Assembly: GCF_014205275.1 (NCBI RefSeq)
Contig: NZ_JACHND010000001.1
Span: 1,178,001 to 1,242,000, forward strand
Reading direction: 5' to 3'
DNA: 64,000 nucleotides
Source of the DNA: Sphaerisporangium siamense
GTDB taxonomy: Bacteria; Actinomycetota; Actinomycetes; Streptosporangiales; Streptosporangiaceae
Shown: positions 24,365-35,537 of the stretch, in pieces
How the letters are laid out: the number at the start of each line of letters is the position of its first letter
Numbering within the stretch: the first letter of the stretch is position 1
The notes under the pieces: model-generated
Told to the model about the DNA's origin: nothing
Database searches by the model: none
Seen by the model: the letters and a program-made list of their open reading frames with translations, nothing else
Position numbers and translations under genes: made by a program

Positions 24365-25426
24365 TTATGGCCGAACGACGGCCGAAGGGAACTCCAAGGG
24401 CTCGTTTACCCGGGATATTACAGGAATATCCCGGATGTCGTCGTGGCGCAGCACCCACATCAGAAAACGCTCCACGCCCATGCCGAAACCCGAGGTCCGC
24501 CGCGGAAATGCCTCCACCATGCGCACATACCACGCGTAGTCCTCTTCCCTGACGTTATGAAGCGCCATGGACTTACGCAAGGTCTGGGCGTCCTCGTGCC
24601 GCTCACCCGAGCCGACGATTTCGCCCGGGCCGAAAAGCAGGTCCGCGTTCCGCGCGGTTCTCCCGTCCGGGTCCTCGAATGCCTGGTAAAACGGCACGGC
24701 CAGCGCGTCGTAGTGCCGCACCCACACGAATTCGCTCACCCGCTCCATCAGCGCCCGCTCGCCCGCGCGGGTCAGCGTCCGCCAGGTGCCCTCGTCGCGG
24801 ACACCGCCGTCCACGTCGGCCACCACGCGGGCCGCCTCGTCGAAGGTGAGCTGTTCGAACGACGCCCGGCCCGCCATCCGCTCCAGGTGGGAGACGTCGC
24901 CCCGGGTGGCCGCCAGACGTCCGCCGAGCCGTTCGAGGATGGCGCCGGACAGCGCGCCGACATAGCCGTCCACGTAGCCGGTCAGGTCGTCCAGCCCGCC
25001 GGGGATCTCCGCCTCGCTGTGCGTGTACTGGTTCAGGTGGGTCTGGTCGGCGGGCTCGCCGCGGAACGACGGCGCGATCACGAAGCATCCGTCCGGCGTC
25101 AGGCGGCAGCCGTACTCCAGGGCGAACTGGAGGGAGTCCGGTAAGTACGTGCGCACCCCCGCCACCGTCACCGGCACCGGCTCGGAGTCGCTGCCCAGAG
25201 CGGTCGGGCAGGTCACGGACCGGGTCGTCAGCGGCAGCGGGAACCCGCGGAGCCCGCGCGAGCGGGCGTACTCGCCGGTGGTCGCGAGGATCACGTCGTA
25301 CAACTCCGCGATCAGCGCGGTCCAGGGCGAGCGCAGCGCCGTGACGAACGCGTCCGGCTCGTTGCTGTCGAACACGGCCGGTGGCCGCACCAAGTTCTGG
25401 ACCGTGGTGGCCTGCGTCATGGTCAT
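24365..25426 (-). CDS. Truncated AsnRS/AspRS-like class II synthetase core
   Basis: 353-aa protein with the catalytic fold of class IIb aminoacyl-tRNA synthetases. Motif 2 is PSFRGE (119-124) with following HLNQYTHSEAEI, and motif 3 is GFGMGVERFLMW (313-324), both closest to AsnRS/AspRS. The N-terminal OB-fold anticodon domain is missing: the protein starts at the dimer-interface region and is about 80-100 residues shorter than an AsnRS. A distinct conserved-looking block, ALGSDSEPVPV and TYLPDSLQFALEYGCR, lies before motif 2. It should adenylate a carboxylic acid, perhaps Asp or an Asp-like acid, and pass it to an amine or carrier protein. Its ATG overlaps the oxidase stop (ATGA). Confidence 0.8.
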   Translation of the reverse strand: MTMTQATTVQNLVRPPAVFDSNEPDAFVTALRSPWTALIAELYDVILATTGEYARSRGLRGFPLPLTTRSVTCPTALGSDSEPVPVTVAGVRTYLPDSLQFALEYGCRLTPDGCFVIAPSFRGEPADQTHLNQYTHSEAEIPGGLDDLTGYVDGYVGALSGAILERLGGRLAATRGDVSHLERMAGRASFEQLTFDEAARVVADVDGGVRDEGTWRTLTRAGERALMERVSEFVWVRHYDALAVPFYQAFEDPDGRTARNADLLFGPGEIVGSGERHEDAQTLRKSMALHNVREEDYAWYVRMVEAFPRRTSGFGMGVERFLMWVLRHDDIRDIPVISRVNEPLEFPSAVVRP

Positions 25427-26802
25427 GTCCCTTCGGATGCGCTGGTCGTGGGCCGCGCGGCCGCCGGGATCCGGCCACCGCGCAGGACGTCGTCCGGGTC
25501 GTAGACCCGCTTCACGGCGGCCAGTCGCCGCAGCCGCTGTTCTCCGTAGATGTCCGGAGGCGCCCATTCCTCGTCCTGGACGTAGTTCACGTAGGCCCCC
25601 GGCATGCGCGGCCCGCTCAAGGAATGGACGGCGCGGCGGGTCCAGGCGACGTTCTCCTCGTCGTGCGCCGGGTCCGTCCACTGGGCCGAGGCCGTGACGA
25701 TGTAGGGCGCGTCGCGGTTGGGGAAGGCGCCGTCGCGCTCGGGCGGGCGCGCGATCGCGCCGCGCAGGTATTCGAAGTCGATGCTGGACAGGGTCGAGGG
25801 CATCTCCTGGGCGCCGCTCAGCATCGACGCCACTGCCTCGTCGGGCAGGCCGGTCAGGTAGCCGGACTTGGTGTAGTAGCGGTGCCCGTGCGGCTCGCTG
25901 AGATCACCCATCCCCTGGAGCTCCAGGTAGGAGATCACCCGCCCGGTCGCCGTCTCCGGCGGCGCGGCGTCGAGCAGGGGCGCGATCCGCCGCGGCCCGT
26001 CCTGCGGGTCCCCGAAGTACGCGCCGCCCAACCGCAGCACGACGCCGCCGCCGTCCGCGGCGGCGGGCACCCGTTTGAGCGCGCCCACCACGTGCAGGGT
26101 GTCGGGCTGGTGCTCGGCGAAGGACCGGTAGGCGGCCAGCGCCCGTGCCGCCGTCTCCAGCGGGTACTGCGCGACATGGTGGTAGAGCGGCCCCACCGGG
26201 CGCAGCCGGAGCGTGAACCGGGTGACGACGCCGAAGTTGCCGCCCCCGCCGCCGCGCAGCGCCCACAGCAGCTCCGGGTGCCCGGTCTCGTCGGCCTCGA
26301 CGATCGAGCCGTCCGCGAGCACCACCTGCGCGGCGAGGATGTGGTCGCAGGTCGGCCCCCAGGTGCGGGCCAGCCAGCCGTAGCCGCCGCCGAGGGCGAG
26401 ACCGCCGAGGCCGGTGTGCGACACCACCCCCGCCGGGCAGGCCAGGCCGTAGCGCACGGTGGCGGCGTCGACGTCGCGCAGCAGGCACCCGCCGTCGGCG
26501 TACGCCACCCTGGCGCCGGCGTCGACGAGCACCCCCCGCATCGGCGACAGGTCGATCATGACGGCGTCGTCCGCGACGGCCGCGCCGGCGACGTTGTGCC
26601 CGCCGCCCCGCACGGTCACCGGGTGCCCGTTCGCCACGGCGAACCGCAGGGCGTCGGACACCTCCTCCGCCGTCCGGCAGCGCGCCACGCACACCGGGCG
26701 GCGGTCGTGCATGGCGTTCCACACCGCGCGCGCCTCGTCGTAGCCGGGGTTCCCGGGGTACAGGAAGTGCGGCCGGGACGGCCGGGGGCGGGCGCCGTTC
26801 AC
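25423..26802 (-). CDS. Berberine-bridge-type FAD oxidase with bicovalent flavin
   Basis: 459-aa oxidase of the FAD_binding_4/BBE group. The PP-loop RGGGHN carries His69 and the later TCDHI carries Cys152, the two residues that attach FAD covalently in bicovalent members. Also seen: [13 protein letters not shown], the [12 protein letters not shown] substrate-domain motif and the C-terminal BBE segment ([23 protein letters not shown]). Such enzymes oxidise alcohols, close rings or form double bonds in antibiotic pathways. The GTG start overlaps the NRPS stop (GTGA), so it is coupled to the TE-bearing NRPS and is likely a late tailoring enzyme. Confidence 0.92.
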   Translation of the reverse strand: MNGARPRPSRPHFLYPGNPGYDEARAVWNAMHDRRPVCVARCRTAEEVSDALRFAVANGHPVTVRGGGHNVAGAAVADDAVMIDLSPMRGVLVDAGARVAYADGGCLLRDVDAATVRYGLACPAGVVSHTGLGGLALGGGYGWLARTWGPTCDHILAAQVVLADGSIVEADETGHPELLWALRGGGGGNFGVVTRFTLRLRPVGPLYHHVAQYPLETAARALAAYRSFAEHQPDTLHVVGALKRVPAAADGGGVVLRLGGAYFGDPQDGPRRIAPLLDAAPPETATGRVISYLELQGMGDLSEPHGHRYYTKSGYLTGLPDEAVASMLSGAQEMPSTLSSIDFEYLRGAIARPPERDGAFPNRDAPYIVTASAQWTDPAHDEENVAWTRRAVHSLSGPRMPGAYVNYVQDEEWAPPDIYGEQRLRRLAAVKRVYDPDDVLRGGRIPAAARPTTSASEGT

Positions 26803-29800
26803 CGGGCCCCCCGCGCTCCGACGCCGGACCCGAGGGCGGCCGCGACCGCCTCGGCGATCAGCGTCCGCGGCTCGTCGGTCAGGACCTCCTCGTGGCGGCA
26901 GGGCAGCGAGGTCTCGGCCAGGTCGTCCACGTAGCGCTCCCAGTCCTCGGGTCTCGGCCAGTTCGGGCCGCGGCTGCGGGCCGCGGTGAAGAACAGCGCC
27001 GTCCCCCGGTACCGGGACGGCCGCCACGCCGCCGCCAGCCGGCTCGCGTTCACCCCGACGTCCACGAGCCGCTGGAGCACCCGCTCCTCCAGGCCCAGCC
27101 GGTGGAGCGCCGTGCCGCGAAGGGCGGCCAGCGCGTGCCGCAACCGGCCGGCGTCGTCCACCTCCTCCGGCGGCTCCTCGCCGAGCGTGGCCAGCAGGGA
27201 GAACTCGTCCCACTGGCTCTGGGTCGCGAAGGCGGGGTGGTTCCAGGTCTCGCCGGGGTAGGCGTCGATCAGGGCGAGCAGCTCGACCCGCTCCCCCTCG
27301 TCCTGGAACCGCGTGGCCAGCGCGTGGGCGATGTTGCCGCCCAGCGACCAGCCCAGCAGCCGGTAGGGACCGGACGGGCTGACCTGCCGGATCTCGGCGG
27401 CCATCCGGTCCAGCATCTCCTCGAAGGACTCCGGGATCGGCGCGCCGTCCCGCAGTCCGGGCGCCTGCACGCCGTACACCGTCGTGTCGGTGGCCAGTTG
27501 CCGGGCCAGGGCCCGGTAGCCCCAGGCCAGGCCGGAGGCCGGGTGCACGCAGAACAGCGGCGCCGGGTCCGCGCCGGTCCTGAGCGGCAGGAGGACGTCG
27601 AAGTCGTGCCGCGCGTCCTCACCGGCTTCGGCCGACAGGATGCCCGCCGGGGTGGGCGTCCGGAACAGGGTGCGGACCGACACGGTCAGGCCGAGGTCGG
27701 AGCGGATGTCGGCGATCAGCCGCATGGCCAGCATCGAGTGCCCGCCGAGCTGGAAGAAGTCGTCGTCCACGCCGACCTCGGGCCGGCCCAGCAGCCGGGC
27801 GAACAGGCCGCAGAGGATCTCCTCCCGCGGGGTCCGGGGCGCGGCGAGCGGACGGGCGGCCGACGGTTCGGGGGCGGGCAGCGCCGCGCGGTCCAGCTTC
27901 CCGTTCACGGTGCGCGGCAGCGCGTCGAGCACGACGAACGCGGTCGGCACCATGTACTCGGGCACCAGGTCGCCGGCCTGGCGGCGGAGCCGCTCCACCT
28001 CGACGTGCCCGCCGGCCAGTGCCGGGGTGACGTAGGCGATCAGCGCGCCCTCCGGGGAGGCCACGACCGCGGTCTGCCCCACCGAGGAGTCGGTCTCCAG
28101 CGCGGCCTGGATCTCGCCGGGCTCGGCCCGGTGGCCGCGGATCTTGAGCTGGTGGTCGGCCCTGGCGACGAACTCCAGCTCGCCGTCCCGGTTCCACCGG
28201 ACCAGGTCGCCGGTGCGGTACATCCGGGTGCCCGCGGGCCCGAAGGGGTCGGCCACGAAGCGTTCCGCGGTCAGCGACGCCCGGCGGGAGTAGCCGCGGG
28301 CGACTCCGGTGCCCGCGACGTACAGCTCCCCGACGACGCCGGGCGGCACCGGGCCCAGCCGGTCGTCGAGCACGTAGCACCGGGTGTTGGGCAGCGGCGG
28401 CCCGATCGGCGCGCGGGTGCTCCCGGCCACCGCGTCGGGGCGCAGCATCGCGATGGACACGTCATCGGTGCACTCGGCGGGGCCGTACACGTTGGCCAGC
28501 GGTATGCCGGGGAACCGGTCGTACCAGCGCCGGGCCAGCTCGCCGGGCAACGCCTCGCCGTGCACCAGCATCCACCGCAGGCCGGCGAGCCGGGCCGCCG
28601 CGGCGGGGTCGGCCGCGCAGGCGTTCAGGACGGCGTCGAGCACGGCGGGCACGATCTGCAGCACCGTGACGCCGTGCCGGGCCACGGCGTCCAGCAGGGC
28701 GAACGGGTCGCGCGTGGTGTCGTCGTCCATGACGTGCACCCGCCCGCCGACGGTGAGCATGGTGAGCGCCTGCCAGATCGCGACGTCGAACGTCAGCGGC
28801 GCGTTGAACGCCATCGTGTCGCGCTCGTCGAGCCCGTACAGGTCGGCGACCACCGCCAGGTGGTTCGCCAGCCCGCGGCGGGTGACGAGGACCCCCTTGG
28901 GCGTGCCGGTGGAGCCGGAGGTGAACACGCCGTAGGCGAGCGCGTCGCGCGGCGCCTCGACGGGCGGCTCCGGAGCCGACGATCCGCCGGGCGTCAGCAC
29001 CGTGACGGGATGGTCGCAGGCGGCCGCGATCGCCGCGGCCCGGTCCCGCAGGCCGGCGGCGGCGACGAGCACGCGCACCCCGGCGTCGTTGAGCATCCCG
29101 GCGGCGCGGCCCACCGGGATGCCCGGGTCGAGCGGCAGGTAGCCGCCCCCGCCGTCGAGCACGCCGAGCGCGGCGGCCACGAACCAGGGGCTGCGCTCGG
29201 ACAGCACCGCGGTCATGGTGTCGATCCCGGCTCCGGCGGCGACCACGTCCCGGCGGACGGCGGCGGCCGTCCCGGCCAGTTCCGCGTAGGTCAGCGAACC
29301 GTCCGCGGCGGACACCGCGACCGCGTCCGGACGCCCGTCCACCACGTGGCGCACCGCCGCCGGGACGTCGTGCTCGGGTTCGGCGCGGTCCGCGCCGTTC
29401 CAGTCCTCCAGCAGGCGCCGCCTCTCGTCCGGCGACAGCAGGTCGATCCCGCCGATCCGCAGGTCCGGGTCGGCGACCACGGCCTCCAGCATGCGGACGA
29501 TCCGGTCGCGGATCGCCACGACGGTGTCCCGGTCGAACAGGTCGGTCGCGTACTCCAGGACGACGCCGATCCCGGACGGCGCCCCCTGGGCGTCGCGGCG
29601 CTGGTCGAAGTCCACCGACAGGTCGAACTTCGCCGTCCCGGTGGACAGCGAGGACAAGGTGGCCTCGGCGCCGAGCAGCGGCTCGCTCTCGTTCATGAAG
29701 CCGTAGTCCAGGGCCACGAGGACCTGGAACAGCGGGTGCCTGCCGAGGGACCGCCGCGGGTTGCACCGTTCGACCACGAGGTCGAACGGCACGTCCTGGT

Positions 29801-32800
29801 GGGCGAAGGCGGCCAGTTCGAGGTCGCGGGTGCGGTGGAGCAGTTCGGCGAATGTCGGGTCGCCGGAGGTGTCGGCGCGCAGCACCAGCGTGTTGACGAA
29901 GAACCCGACCAGGTCGTCCAGCGCCGCCTCGGGACGCCCGGTGACCACCGTGCCGAGCGGGATGTCGTCGCCGACGGCGTATCGCCTGAGCACGGCCGCC
30001 ACCGCGGCCTGCAGGACGATGAACAGCGTGCAGTTCTGCCGCCGGGCCAGGTTCAGCAGCTCCCGGTGCAGGGCCGGGTCCGTGACGAGCTCGACCGTGT
30101 CGCCCCGGTAGCTGGGCACGGACGGGCGCGGCCGGTCGTAGGGCAGGTCGAGCTGCTCGGGCATCCCCGCCAGCGCGGTGGCCCAGTAGTCGAGGTGACC
30201 GGCCAGCACGCTGGACTCGTCGCGCTCGTCGCCGAGCGCCGTCCGCTGCCACACCGTGTAGTCCGCGTACTGCACGGCCGGCGGTTCGAGGTCCGGCCGG
30301 GTGCCGGCCGCCCGCGCCCGGTAGGCGTGATCCAGGTCGGCGAGCAGCGGGCGCAGCGACACGCCGTCGCAGGCGATGTGGTGCACCAGGACGAGCAGCA
30401 CGTGCTCGGGCTCGGGGCCGTCGGTGACCTCGAAGAGCACGCAGCGCAGCGGCAGGTCCACCGTGACGTCGAAGGCGTGCCGGCCGGCGCGGTCCAGCTC
30501 GGCGTCCACCTCGCTCCCGGCCACGCCGACGACCGGCAGGTCCAGGCTCACCTGGGCCGGTGGCATGATCCGCTGGTAGGGGGCGCCGTCGGCGGACGGG
30601 AACACGGTGCGCAGCGCCTCGTGCCGGGTGACCAGGTCGTGCAGGGCCGTGCGCAGCGTCGCGACGTCCAGCGCGCCGCGCAGCCGCACCACCAGCGGGA
30701 TGTTGTAGGTGGCGCTCGGCCCCTCCATCTGGCCGATGAACCACAGCCGCTGTTGCGCGAAGGACAGCGGGATCGGGTCGGGACGCGGCCCGCCTCCGGT
30801 CAGCGGCACGGGCGCCCGGTCCGGCTCGGCGACCTGGGCCAGCACCCGCGCGACTCCGGCGGGGGTGGGTTCCTGGAAGAGCTGGGCGAGGGCGAGGTGC
30901 GCGCCCAGCACGGAGCGGATCCGGGTCACCAGCCGCATGGCGATCATCGAGTGGCCGCCCAGCGCGAAGAAGCTGTCCTGCGGGCCGACCTGCTCGACGC
31001 CGAGCGCGTCGGCGAACAGCCCGCACAGGATGTCCTCCACCGCGGTGCGCGGCGCGGCGGCCTGCCGCGACGTGGCGGCGGCCTGCGCGGCGCGCTCGGG
31101 CTCGGGCAGCGCCGCCCGGTCCAGCTTCCCGTTGGGCGTGATCGGCAGCGCGTCGAGGGGCACGAAGGCCGACGGCACCATGTAGTCGGGCAGCCGGGCG
31201 GCCACGCGTTCCCGCAGGTCCGCGAGCGCGCCCCCGTCCGCGCCGTCGGCGGGCACCACGTAGGCGACCAGGCTGCGCTCTCCCGCGTCGTCCTCGCGGA
31301 CCACCACCGCGGCCAGCGCGACCGCCGGGTCGGCCTGGACCACGGACTGCACCTCGCCGGGCTCGATCCTGAACCCGCGGATCTTGACCTGGTCGTCGGT
31401 GCGGCCGGCGAACTCCAGGTCACCGGTCTCCGTGCGGCGCACCAGGTCGCCGGTGCGGTACATCCGCTCGCCGGGTCCGGCGAACGGGTCGGCGACGAAC
31501 CGCAGCGCGGTCAGCCCGGGACGGCCGACGTACCCGCGGGCCAGCCCGGCGCCCGCCACGTACAGCTCGCCCAGCTCCCCGTCCTCGACCGGCCGCAGCT
31601 CTTCGTCGAGCAGGTAGGCGCGCATGTCGTCGAGCACGCCGCCGATCGGCACGTTGTCCGGGAGCTCGCCGTCGGCGGGCACGAAGTACCGGGTCGCGAA
31701 GGTGGTGGTCTCGGTGGGCCCGTACCCGTTGACCACCTGGGTGCCGGGCCGGGCGGCGCGCAGCGTGCGGATGGCGCGGGCGGACACGGCCTCGCCTCCC
31801 GTCCACACCTCCTCCAGGACGCCGAGCGCGGCGTCCTCCTCCTCCACCATCAGGTTGAACAGCGACGTGGTCATCGCGGCCGCCGCGGGCCTGTGCTCCT
31901 CGATGGCGCGCGCCAGCGTCCGCACGTCGAGGTCGCCGGGCGGGGCGATCACGCAGCATCCTCCGTTGAGCAGCGGCACCCACATCTCGTAGGTGGAGGC
32001 GTCGAACGCGTAGGAGGAGTGCACCAGCACCCGCCGGTGCGCGGCGCCGGCGAAGGACCCGTCCCGCGCCAGCGCCAGGACGTCGCCGTGGGTGACCCCG
32101 ACGCCCTTCGGGGTGCCGGTGGACCCGGAGGTGAACATGATGGACGCGAGCTGGCCGGGGTTCCCGGACGTGCGCGGCAGCGGGACGTCGGGTGCGGACA
32201 TCGCGCCGGGCTCGACGACGAGGATCGCGGCCTGGTGGTCGAAGCGCACGCTCAGCGACGCCGCGTCCACCAGCAGCACCCGGGCCTTGGACTCCCGCAT
32301 CACGACGCCGTGCCGCGCCGCCGGGCTCCGCCGCTCCAGCGGCACGAAGGCGCCGCCCGCCTTCAGCACGGCGAGCAGCGACACGATCAGTTCGACCGAG
32401 CGGTCGACGAGCACGGCGACGGGCGCCTCCGGCCCCACGCCGAGGGCGACCAGGCGGTGGGCGAGGGCGGTGGCCCGCCGGTCGAGCTCCTGGTACGTCA
32501 CCTCCTCGCGCCCGGAGACGAGCGCTGGGGCGTCGGGCCGGCGGCGGACCTGCTCGGCGAACCGGTCCGGGATGCTCGCCGCGAGGGGCTCGCCGGGCGC
32601 GGCGCGCTCCGTCAGCTCCAGCCGGTCCAGGGTGAGCGCCGGGTCGTCGGCGACCTGGTCGAGGATCCGGACGAAGTCGGCCGCGAGCAGTTCGGCGGTG
32701 TCCCGGTCGAACAGCTCGACCGCGTAGTCCAGGAAGCCGGCGATCCCCTGCGGGACGCCGTCCGAGGCGGGCAGCTCGCGCATGCCCAGCCCGAGCTCGA

Positions 32801-34289
32801 ACTTGGCCGCCACCGTGCCGACGTCGTAGAGCTCGGCGTCCGGCAGGCCGCGCAGCACCTCCGCGTCGACCCCGGTCGCGCCGAATCCGAGGGACACCTG
32901 GACGAGGGGGCTCCAGCCACGCGAGTCGCCCGGGTTGACCGCCTCCACCACACGGTCGAACGGCACCTCCTGGTGGGCGAGCGCGGCCATGTCCGCGTCC
33001 CGCACCCGGTCCACCAGGTCGCCGAAGGCCGGGTCGCCGGAGGTGTCGGTGCGGAACACGAGCGTGTTGGCGACCAGGCCGACCAGCCCGTCCAGGTCGT
33101 CGTGGGACCGGCCGGCCACCGCCGCGGCGAACGGGATGTCCGTGCCGGCGCCGGCGCGGGTCAGCAGGGCGGCCAGCGCGGCCTGCATCACCATGAACAG
33201 CGTCGCCCTGCACCGCCGGGCCAGGGTGACCAGGCGGGCGTGCAGCGCCGCGTCGATGGTGAACGGCACCCCCGCGCCGTGATGGGACGGCACCGCCGCC
33301 CGGGGCCGGTCCAGCGGCAGCGCGAGCCGCCGCGGGATGCCGTCCAGCGCGCGCCGCCAGAAGTCGAGCTGGGCGGTCAGCACGCCGTCCGGCCCCGACT
33401 CCTCGTCGAGCAGCCGCCGGTACCACTCGCTGTACTGCCGGTAGGTCACCTTCAGCGGCGGGAAGCCGGGGGCGTCGCCGGCGAGGCGGGCCGCGTAGGC
33501 CGTGGCGAGGTCGCCGAGCAGCGGGCGGATCGACTCCCCGTCGGCGGCGATGTGGTGCAGCGACAGCAGCAGCACGTGCTCCGGCCCGCCGCCAGGTGCC
33601 GGTGTCACCTCGATGTCGGTGACCCGCAGCGGAACGTCGGTGGTGATGTCGAACGCCTCGCCGGCCGCCTCGGCCAGTGCGGCGGGCAGGCCGCCGTCCG
33701 GCACGGTGATCCGGCGCAGCAGGGGGCCCACATCGGCCATGTCCACGACGTGCTGGTACGGCACCCCGTCGACCTGCGGGAAGACCGTGCGCAGGGCCTC
33801 GTGCCTGGCCACCACGTCACGCAGCGCGGCCTCCATCGCCGCCGCGTCCACCGTGCCGCGCAGGCGCACCGCGACCGGCATGTTGTACCGGGGGGTCGGC
33901 CCTTCGAGCTGCGCCAGGAACCACAGCCGCTGCTGCGCCGACGACAGCGGGGCGCGCTCCGGCACGGCCACCTCGTCGAGCGTGGCCCAGAGTCGCGTGG
34001 CCGGGGCGCCGTCCGCGTCCTGCGCGAGCCTGCGGGCCAGCCCGGCCACCGTGGGCGACTCGAACAGCTTGCGCACGTGCGCCGCCGGTCCCAGCACGCG
34101 GCGGATCCGGTTCACCAGCCGCATCGCCAGCAGGGAGTCGCCGCCGAGTTCGAAGAAGTTGTCGTCGGGGCCGACCGACGGCAGCCCCAGCGCCTCGGCG
34201 AACAGGCCGCTCAGGATCTCTTCCTGGGGCGTGCGGAAGGCGTTGCCGCCCTGAGAGCCATGGGGGGAGCCATGGAGAGCAGACGTCAT
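26799..34289 (-). CDS. NRPS, PCP-C-A-PCP-C-A-PCP-TE
   Basis: 2496-aa terminal NRPS. Order: PCP (Ser52, LGGDS), C1 (HHIAADG 245-251), A1 ([11 protein letters not shown] near 719-729), PCP (Ser1114), C2 (HHIACDG 1303-1309), A2 ([11 protein letters not shown] near 1789-1799), PCP (Ser2185), TE (GWSLGG, Ser2315). No epimerase or methyltransferase. A1 pocket: Asp763, Ala764, Tyr767, Ala805, Trp829, Gly831, Gly855, Thr863, Phe864 = DAYAWGGTF, like Val codes but with Ala for Trp at the fourth position, so a larger hydrophobic pocket. A2: Asp1835, Val1836, Trp1839, Gln1878, Leu1908, His1910, Val1934, Asp1942, Asp1943 = DVWQLHVDD; the acids could bind a basic side chain. The first PCP has no A domain of its own. 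ATG 34289 has AAGGGAA upstream. Confidence 0.95.
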   Translation of the reverse strand: MTSALHGSPHGSQGGNAFRTPQEEILSGLFAEALGLPSVGPDDNFFELGGDSLLAMRLVNRIRRVLGPAAHVRKLFESPTVAGLARRLAQDADGAPATRLWATLDEVAVPERAPLSSAQQRLWFLAQLEGPTPRYNMPVAVRLRGTVDAAAMEAALRDVVARHEALRTVFPQVDGVPYQHVVDMADVGPLLRRITVPDGGLPAALAEAAGEAFDITTDVPLRVTDIEVTPAPGGGPEHVLLLSLHHIAADGESIRPLLGDLATAYAARLAGDAPGFPPLKVTYRQYSEWYRRLLDEESGPDGVLTAQLDFWRRALDGIPRRLALPLDRPRAAVPSHHGAGVPFTIDAALHARLVTLARRCRATLFMVMQAALAALLTRAGAGTDIPFAAAVAGRSHDDLDGLVGLVANTLVFRTDTSGDPAFGDLVDRVRDADMAALAHQEVPFDRVVEAVNPGDSRGWSPLVQVSLGFGATGVDAEVLRGLPDAELYDVGTVAAKFELGLGMRELPASDGVPQGIAGFLDYAVELFDRDTAELLAADFVRILDQVADDPALTLDRLELTERAAPGEPLAASIPDRFAEQVRRRPDAPALVSGREEVTYQELDRRATALAHRLVALGVGPEAPVAVLVDRSVELIVSLLAVLKAGGAFVPLERRSPAARHGVVMRESKARVLLVDAASLSVRFDHQAAILVVEPGAMSAPDVPLPRTSGNPGQLASIMFTSGSTGTPKGVGVTHGDVLALARDGSFAGAAHRRVLVHSSYAFDASTYEMWVPLLNGGCCVIAPPGDLDVRTLARAIEEHRPAAAAMTTSLFNLMVEEEDAALGVLEEVWTGGEAVSARAIRTLRAARPGTQVVNGYGPTETTTFATRYFVPADGELPDNVPIGGVLDDMRAYLLDEELRPVEDGELGELYVAGAGLARGYVGRPGLTALRFVADPFAGPGERMYRTGDLVRRTETGDLEFAGRTDDQVKIRGFRIEPGEVQSVVQADPAVALAAVVVREDDAGERSLVAYVVPADGADGGALADLRERVAARLPDYMVPSAFVPLDALPITPNGKLDRAALPEPERAAQAAATSRQAAAPRTAVEDILCGLFADALGVEQVGPQDSFFALGGHSMIAMRLVTRIRSVLGAHLALAQLFQEPTPAGVARVLAQVAEPDRAPVPLTGGGPRPDPIPLSFAQQRLWFIGQMEGPSATYNIPLVVRLRGALDVATLRTALHDLVTRHEALRTVFPSADGAPYQRIMPPAQVSLDLPVVGVAGSEVDAELDRAGRHAFDVTVDLPLRCVLFEVTDGPEPEHVLLVLVHHIACDGVSLRPLLADLDHAYRARAAGTRPDLEPPAVQYADYTVWQRTALGDERDESSVLAGHLDYWATALAGMPEQLDLPYDRPRPSVPSYRGDTVELVTDPALHRELLNLARRQNCTLFIVLQAAVAAVLRRYAVGDDIPLGTVVTGRPEAALDDLVGFFVNTLVLRADTSGDPTFAELLHRTRDLELAAFAHQDVPFDLVVERCNPRRSLGRHPLFQVLVALDYGFMNESEPLLGAEATLSSLSTGTAKFDLSVDFDQRRDAQGAPSGIGVVLEYATDLFDRDTVVAIRDRIVRMLEAVVADPDLRIGGIDLLSPDERRRLLEDWNGADRAEPEHDVPAAVRHVVDGRPDAVAVSAADGSLTYAELAGTAAAVRRDVVAAGAGIDTMTAVLSERSPWFVAAALGVLDGGGGYLPLDPGIPVGRAAGMLNDAGVRVLVAAAGLRDRAAAIAAACDHPVTVLTPGGSSAPEPPVEAPRDALAYGVFTSGSTGTPKGVLVTRRGLANHLAVVADLYGLDERDTMAFNAPLTFDVAIWQALTMLTVGGRVHVMDDDTTRDPFALLDAVARHGVTVLQIVPAVLDAVLNACAADPAAAARLAGLRWMLVHGEALPGELARRWYDRFPGIPLANVYGPAECTDDVSIAMLRPDAVAGSTRAPIGPPLPNTRCYVLDDRLGPVPPGVVGELYVAGTGVARGYSRRASLTAERFVADPFGPAGTRMYRTGDLVRWNRDGELEFVARADHQLKIRGHRAEPGEIQAALETDSSVGQTAVVASPEGALIAYVTPALAGGHVEVERLRRQAGDLVPEYMVPTAFVVLDALPRTVNGKLDRAALPAPEPSAARPLAAPRTPREEILCGLFARLLGRPEVGVDDDFFQLGGHSMLAMRLIADIRSDLGLTVSVRTLFRTPTPAGILSAEAGEDARHDFDVLLPLRTGADPAPLFCVHPASGLAWGYRALARQLATDTTVYGVQAPGLRDGAPIPESFEEMLDRMAAEIRQVSPSGPYRLLGWSLGGNIAHALATRFQDEGERVELLALIDAYPGETWNHPAFATQSQWDEFSLLATLGEEPPEEVDDAGRLRHALAALRGTALHRLGLEERVLQRLVDVGVNASRLAAAWRPSRYRGTALFFTAARSRGPNWPRPEDWERYVDDLAETSLPCRHEEVLTDEPRTLIAEAVAAALGSGVGARGAR

Positions 34290-34306
34290 GGGGTTCCCTT
34301 CGCCGA

Positions 34307-35533
34307 TCAACGTGGTTCCTGCAGGAGACGGCGCAGCGCGTGCTGGAACCGGCCGGCCAGCTCGCGCACGTCCCCGGTGGTGAAGGACTCGGCCTCGGCC
34401 CGCAGCACGCCGCGGATGTTGCCGACCGTGCCCCAGGTGAACTCCCACAGCGCGGGCAGGTTCGCCCAGCGTGGCGCGATGGGCCGGGGCGAGGTGCGCA
34501 TCCCCGGCAGCGGCAGGTCCGGGAGCACGGTGTCGACGTTGACCACGTGCACGAGCAGCGGGTCGGCGCCGGGCCCGCGCGGGAGGCCGGCGGCCCGCAG
34601 GATGGCCGGGTAGGGCACGTCCTTGTGGGCCAGGGCGGCGTCCATCGACTCCGCGTGGACCCCGGCCAGGCCGGCGCCGCCCAGCCCGGCCGGCCACGTG
34701 GTGCGCACGGGCAGCGTGTTGATCAGCGGGCCCACCGTGGCCTGCGACGACGCGGTGTCGCGGATGGCGGCCGGCAGTCCCACGACCGACTCGCGCCCGT
34801 CGCCCGCCACCGCGACGCTCACCGCGGTGAACAGCACCGCGGCCGGCGACACCCGCGCGGCCCTGGCCAGAGCCCGGACGCCCCGGGTGTCGTCGGCGTC
34901 GAGCTCCAGGTCGGCCGCGTCGAACAGGCCGCGCCGCTCGTCGCCCGGCTCGGCCCGCGGCCGCGGCGGGACCGTCACGCCGCGCAGCCGTTCCCGCCAC
35001 CACGCGGCGTCCCAGCTCTGCTCCTGCTCCCACGCGGCGTGGTCGAAGAAGTCCGGCGCGGGGCCGAGGTCCGGCACGGCGCCGCGCACCGCCGCGCCGT
35101 ACGCCTCGCCGAGCTCGCGCAGCATGAGCGCCAGCGACCAGCTGTCCCCGGCGACGTGGTGGACGGCCAGCCCGAGGGCGTGCTCGTCCGGGGAGTCCGA
35201 CACCAGCACGGCCCGCACCGGCGGCTCGTCGGCGAGGTCGAACAGCGTGTCCCACAGCCCGGCCAGCTCGGGCGCGCCCGCCCGTGCGGGGCCGGTCACC
35301 CGGCGCAGGCCGGGGAGCCTCCCGGTGTACGGGAGGGCGACCTCGCCGTCGTAGGTGGACGACAGGACGGGATGCCGGCCCATGACGTGGTGCAGCGCGT
35401 GTTCGAGCGCTCCGGCGTCCACGCGGCCCGTGATGGAGAAGCACACCGGCATGGTGTACATCGGGCGGCCGGTCAGGGCCTCCTGCACCAGCATGGCCTG
35501 CTGCATGCCGGTCAGCGGTCGGGCGGCGGGCAC
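34307..35533 (-). CDS. Stand-alone NRPS condensation domain
   Basis: 408-aa free C domain: [11 protein letters not shown] (C1), the active-site HHVAGDSW (125-132) with both His and the Asp, [20 protein letters not shown] (C4/C5), and FxHxDVP-like [11 protein letters not shown]. The motif is intact, so it should be active. It lies 17 bp before the NRPS that begins with an unpaired PCP, so C plus that PCP probably form a split module served by an A domain in trans. GTG start 4 bp after the A-MT-PCP stop. Confidence 0.9.
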   Translation of the reverse strand: MPAARPLTGMQQAMLVQEALTGRPMYTMPVCFSITGRVDAGALEHALHHVMGRHPVLSSTYDGEVALPYTGRLPGLRRVTGPARAGAPELAGLWDTLFDLADEPPVRAVLVSDSPDEHALGLAVHHVAGDSWSLALMLRELGEAYGAAVRGAVPDLGPAPDFFDHAAWEQEQSWDAAWWRERLRGVTVPPRPRAEPGDERRGLFDAADLELDADDTRGVRALARAARVSPAAVLFTAVSVAVAGDGRESVVGLPAAIRDTASSQATVGPLINTLPVRTTWPAGLGGAGLAGVHAESMDAALAHKDVPYPAILRAAGLPRGPGADPLLVHVVNVDTVLPDLPLPGMRTSPRPIAPRWANLPALWEFTWGTVGNIRGVLRAEAESFTTGDVRELAGRFQHALRRLLQEPR

Positions 35534-35537
35534 GAGA

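Noticed and set aside
26892-34613. A 2573-residue open frame opposite the large NRPS
   Set aside because: Antisense shadow of the NRPS with Gly/Arg/His-rich composition; the minus-strand frame has complete NRPS motifs.
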